Below are positions 6,329 to 7,633 of a DNA stretch of 7,633 nt, in pieces; position 1 is the first letter of the stretch; the number at the start of each line of letters is the position of its first letter. The position numbers and the translations under genes were made by a program. Where the stretch lies: assembly GCA_001577135.1 (NCBI GenBank), contig LSCK01000052.1:1-7633 (forward strand). The letters are read 5' to 3'. The notes beneath the pieces are model-generated. The model had not been told where the DNA came from and did not search any database. It worked only from the letters and a program-made list of their open reading frames with translations. Source of the DNA: Cloacimonetes bacterium TCS60 (GTDB lineage: Bacteria > Cloacimonadota > Cloacimonadia > JGIOTU-2).

Positions 6329-6994
6329 TTACGGGCTTGGTCTGAAGCCTGTGGAAGAGATAGCTTGAGCAATGATATTTTGTACTTCCGAAAATGCTTT
6401 TGAAACCGATTGAGCAATTAAATCCATGTGGGAGATCTCTTCGATTCTCTTCTCTGCAACTTCCAATTCATCTTTGCTAAATATCTGCCTTTTTAGGTTG
6501 CAAATATTTATAAGTGATATCAGCACGATATCGCGTGGAGCTGGTATTTTCTCATTTAGTATAGTTTCCCTGATGCGTGATTTTACCTCCTGCTCCTCCT
6601 TATTATCAATCACAGGATAACATCTTTTACAAAAAACCCATAGAATTTTATGCTTTTCCTTTTTGAGTATGTTTTTGTCGATCAATCTTTGCAATAGATA
6701 TTCTTTCAGGTTAGTAAATTTATTTGCTATCGATTTGATCAAAAAAGTAGTATTCTTGTTCATATCAGATTTCTTTAATATATTTAAGGTTTTGTCTAAC
6801 AGCTTATCTTCAGTAGGGGAATCATCAATTAAATAAATGTGGTCTAAATCAGAATCAATTCGCTCTTTTATGGCTAGTTCCATCAAGAGGGCTCCGATTA
6901 ACCCATATTCAATTGACATCATAGGAGTATCTACAAAAGTTCCATTTTCATCATCCAGAGCAAGGAGAAGCAGTTCTTCTGCATATGTTAGCAT
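6329..6994 (-). CDS. GPP34-family protein (GOLPH3-like phosphoprotein family)
   Basis: A 221-residue, mostly helical protein of the GPP34 family, named after eukaryotic Golgi phosphoprotein 3, a peripheral membrane protein that binds phosphatidylinositol-4-phosphate. The bacterial role is unknown. Family blocks are LTYAEELLLLALDDENG (2-18), IEYGLIGALLMELAIKERI (28-46), DDSPTEDKLLDKTL (57-70) and LQRLIDKNILKKEK (about 101-114). A hydrophobic hairpin then reads ILWVF, followed by RCYP. I choose the ATG at 6994 because GGAGGTGATC, almost fully complementary to the 16S rRNA 3' end, directly precedes it and because family homology starts at the next residue. A TTG 36 nt upstream in the same frame would fall in the promoter. 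The gene is divergent from htpG across a CIRCE element and is followed after 16 nt by the MATE gene, so a membrane-linked stress role is plausible but unproven. Confidence 0.85.
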   Translation of the reverse strand: MLTYAEELLLLALDDENGTFVDTPMMSIEYGLIGALLMELAIKERIDSDLDHIYLIDDSPTEDKLLDKTLNILKKSDMNKNTTFLIKSIANKFTNLKEYLLQRLIDKNILKKEKHKILWVFCKRCYPVIDNKEEQEVKSRIRETILNEKIPAPRDIVLISLINICNLKRQIFSKDELEVAEKRIEEISHMDLIAQSVSKAFSEVQNIIAQAISSTGFRPSP

Positions 6995-7004
6995 GATCAC
7001 CTCC
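6995..7004 (-). promoter_or_regulatory. Strong Shine-Dalgarno deciding the GPP34-like start
   Basis: On the minus strand GGAGGTGATC directly abuts the ATG at 6994. It is complementary to ten bases at the 3' end of 16S rRNA, far stronger than the other ribosome sites in the window. It rules out the upstream in-frame TTG at 7030 as the true start. Confidence 0.85.
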
Positions 7005-7021
7005 GAATTTTTTTTGAATTG

Positions 7022-7051
7022 TATAAACAAATTGCCTGATTATTTTGTCAA
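7022..7051 (-). promoter_or_regulatory. Candidate promoter of the GPP34-MATE gene pair
   Basis: A perfect minus-strand TTGACA (7046-7051) lies in the context ATTTG-TTTGACAAA, nearly the same as that of the htpG -35 box on the other strand. The -10 is weak: TTTATA (7022-7027) at 18 nt, or TATACA (7020-7025) at 20 nt. A start near 7013 would leave a short leader holding the strong ribosome site. Confidence 0.45.
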
Positions 7052-7062
7052 ACAAATCATTT

Positions 7063-7089
7063 TTAGCACTCTAGAAAACTGAGTGCCAA
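7063..7089. promoter_or_regulatory. CIRCE element (HrcA repressor operator)
   Basis: TTAGCACTC (7063-7071), nine spacer bases (7072-7080), then GAGTGCCAA (7081-7089). The CIRCE consensus is TTAGCACTC-N9-GAGTGCTAA, so 17 of 18 arm positions match and the spacing is exact. HrcA binds CIRCE to repress heat-shock genes, usually groESL and dnaK operons. Here it sits between htpG and the divergent GPP34-like gene, 4 nt from the htpG -35 box and 11 nt from the other -35 box. HrcA itself is not in the window. Confidence 0.92.
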
Positions 7090-7093
7090 TTTG

Positions 7094-7121
7094 TTGACAA
7101 ATCTTTGCTTGCGTCTATATT
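7094..7121 (+). promoter_or_regulatory. Sigma-70-type promoter of htpG
   Basis: TTGACA (7094-7099) and TATATT (7116-7121, 5 of 6 to consensus) are separated by 16 nt. Transcription would start near 7128, leaving a leader of about 26 nt with AAGGA 6 nt before the ATG. A second, weaker pair, TTGCCT (7032-7037) and AATCAT (7055-7060) at 17 nt, would put its start inside CIRCE. Confidence 0.6.
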
Positions 7122-7153
7122 TTTGTACAAAATTAATATTAAAAGGAACTAAA

Positions 7154-7633
7154 ATGGCAAAGAAAACCAAGAAAAGTGGAACTCTATCGATACATAGTGA
7201 AAATATTTTTCCCATAATAAAAAAATGGCTCTATTCACAGCACGATATTTTTTTACGGGAACTTATTTCTAATTCTGCTGATGCTATGCAAAAACGTGCC
7301 GCAATCCAATCTGATATTGATAAGAAGGAATTGAAAATTGATGTTAAAATTGATAAAAAGAAGAATACAATTAAAGTGATCGATTATGGCGTTGGTATGG
7401 ATGAAGAAGAAGTTGCAAAATATATCAATCAAATTGCTTTTTCCGGAGCAGAAGATTTTGTAGAAAAATTTAAAGACAAGCAGTCTGACTTGATCGGACA
7501 TTTTGGTCTGGGCTTTTACTCAGCTTTTATGGTAGCTGGCAAAGTTACGATCGATACTCTATCCTATAAAAAAGATGCAGAACCGGTGTTCTGGGAATGT
7601 GATGGAGAACGTGAGTTCTCCCTGGGGAAAGGA
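7154..7633 (+). CDS. htpG: HtpG (bacterial Hsp90) molecular chaperone, N-terminal part; 3' end outside window
   Basis: A cytosolic ATP-dependent chaperone that helps fold and protect proteins under stress. The 160 visible codons cover most of the GHKL ATPase domain; a full HtpG has about 600-680 residues. The opening HSENIFPIIKKWLYS (14-28) and DIFLRELISNSADAM (31-45) give the ATPase residues E36, N40 and D43. The nucleotide-binding DxGxG is DYGVGM (77-82), with a tyrosine where most bacterial HtpGs have asparagine. The lid segment contains NQIAFSGAEDF (92-102), and the glycine loop is IGHFGLGFYSAFMVA (114-128). The ATG at 7154 has AAGGA 6 nt upstream and a TTGACA promoter. An adjacent CIRCE element indicates repression by HrcA, which is less usual for htpG than for groESL or dnaK. 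The frame is open to the window edge. Confidence 0.96.
   Translation, partial: MAKKTKKSGTLSIHSENIFPIIKKWLYSQHDIFLRELISNSADAMQKRAAIQSDIDKKELKIDVKIDKKKNTIKVIDYGVGMDEEEVAKYINQIAFSGAEDFVEKFKDKQSDLIGHFGLGFYSAFMVAGKVTIDTLSYKKDAEPVFWECDGEREFSLGKG

Noticed and set aside
5978..6403. Plus-strand open frame of 141 codons opposite the MATE 5' end
   Set aside because: It is antisense to the MATE and GPP34-like genes, has no family resemblance, and its composition mirrors the complementary hydrophobic codons.
6995..7030. Longer GPP34-like gene starting at TTG 7030 (12 extra residues)
   Set aside because: The extra codons overlap the candidate -10 region and the Shine-Dalgarno. GGAGGTGATC directly before the ATG at 6994 and the start of family homology both fix the shorter form.
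7253..7501. Minus-strand open frame of 82 codons opposite htpG
   Set aside because: Phe/Ile-rich translation of the complement of Lys/Asp-rich htpG codons; a shadow.

Overview
The window is AT-rich, gene-dense bacterial DNA. It carries bacterial promoters (TTGACA -35 boxes), Shine-Dalgarno sites, a HrcA-type CIRCE operator and an ECF-type promoter. The gene mix is a lysine/ornithine degradation operon, a THEP1-type NTPase, an ECF sigma remnant, a GPP34-family protein, a MATE exporter and HtpG. This would suit an anaerobic, amino-acid-fermenting bacterium, for example Cloacimonadota or a relative. That placement is an inference from gene content and style, not something the sequence proves.

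Left third (1-3932, minus strand): one tight operon transcribed leftwards. Its order is ornithine aminotransferase (rocD-like), lysine-ketoglutarate reductase (LKR), then saccharopine dehydrogenase (SDH, cut by the left window edge). Gaps are 13 and 11 nt. LKR and SDH are the two halves of the animal/plant bifunctional enzyme AASS, here as separate adjacent genes in the same order. With OAT they would move amino groups from lysine and ornithine onto 2-oxoglutarate, giving glutamate, aminoadipate semialdehyde and glutamate semialdehyde. A perfect TTGACA -35 box in front of the operon lies inside a 20-bp imperfect palindrome, a good candidate operator.

Middle (3933-4872): a non-coding divergent region leads into a THEP1-like P-loop NTPase on the plus strand. 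Next comes an ECF-type promoter (AAC-N16-CGT) driving only the first ~39 codons of an ECF sigma factor. That reading frame then runs antisense into the 3' end of the MATE gene, so the sigma gene is a truncated remnant at a rearrangement junction.

Right part (4873-7633): a GPP34 (GOLPH3-like) gene and a MATE-family exporter form a minus-strand pair with a 16-nt gap. The GPP34 gene is divergent from htpG (plus strand, cut by the right edge). A nearly perfect CIRCE element (TTAGCACTC-N9-GAGTGCCAA) lies between them, flanked on both sides by similar TTGACA promoter boxes. This suggests htpG, and possibly the GPP34-MATE pair, belong to the HrcA heat-shock regulon. I see no tRNA, rRNA, CRISPR array or insertion sequence.
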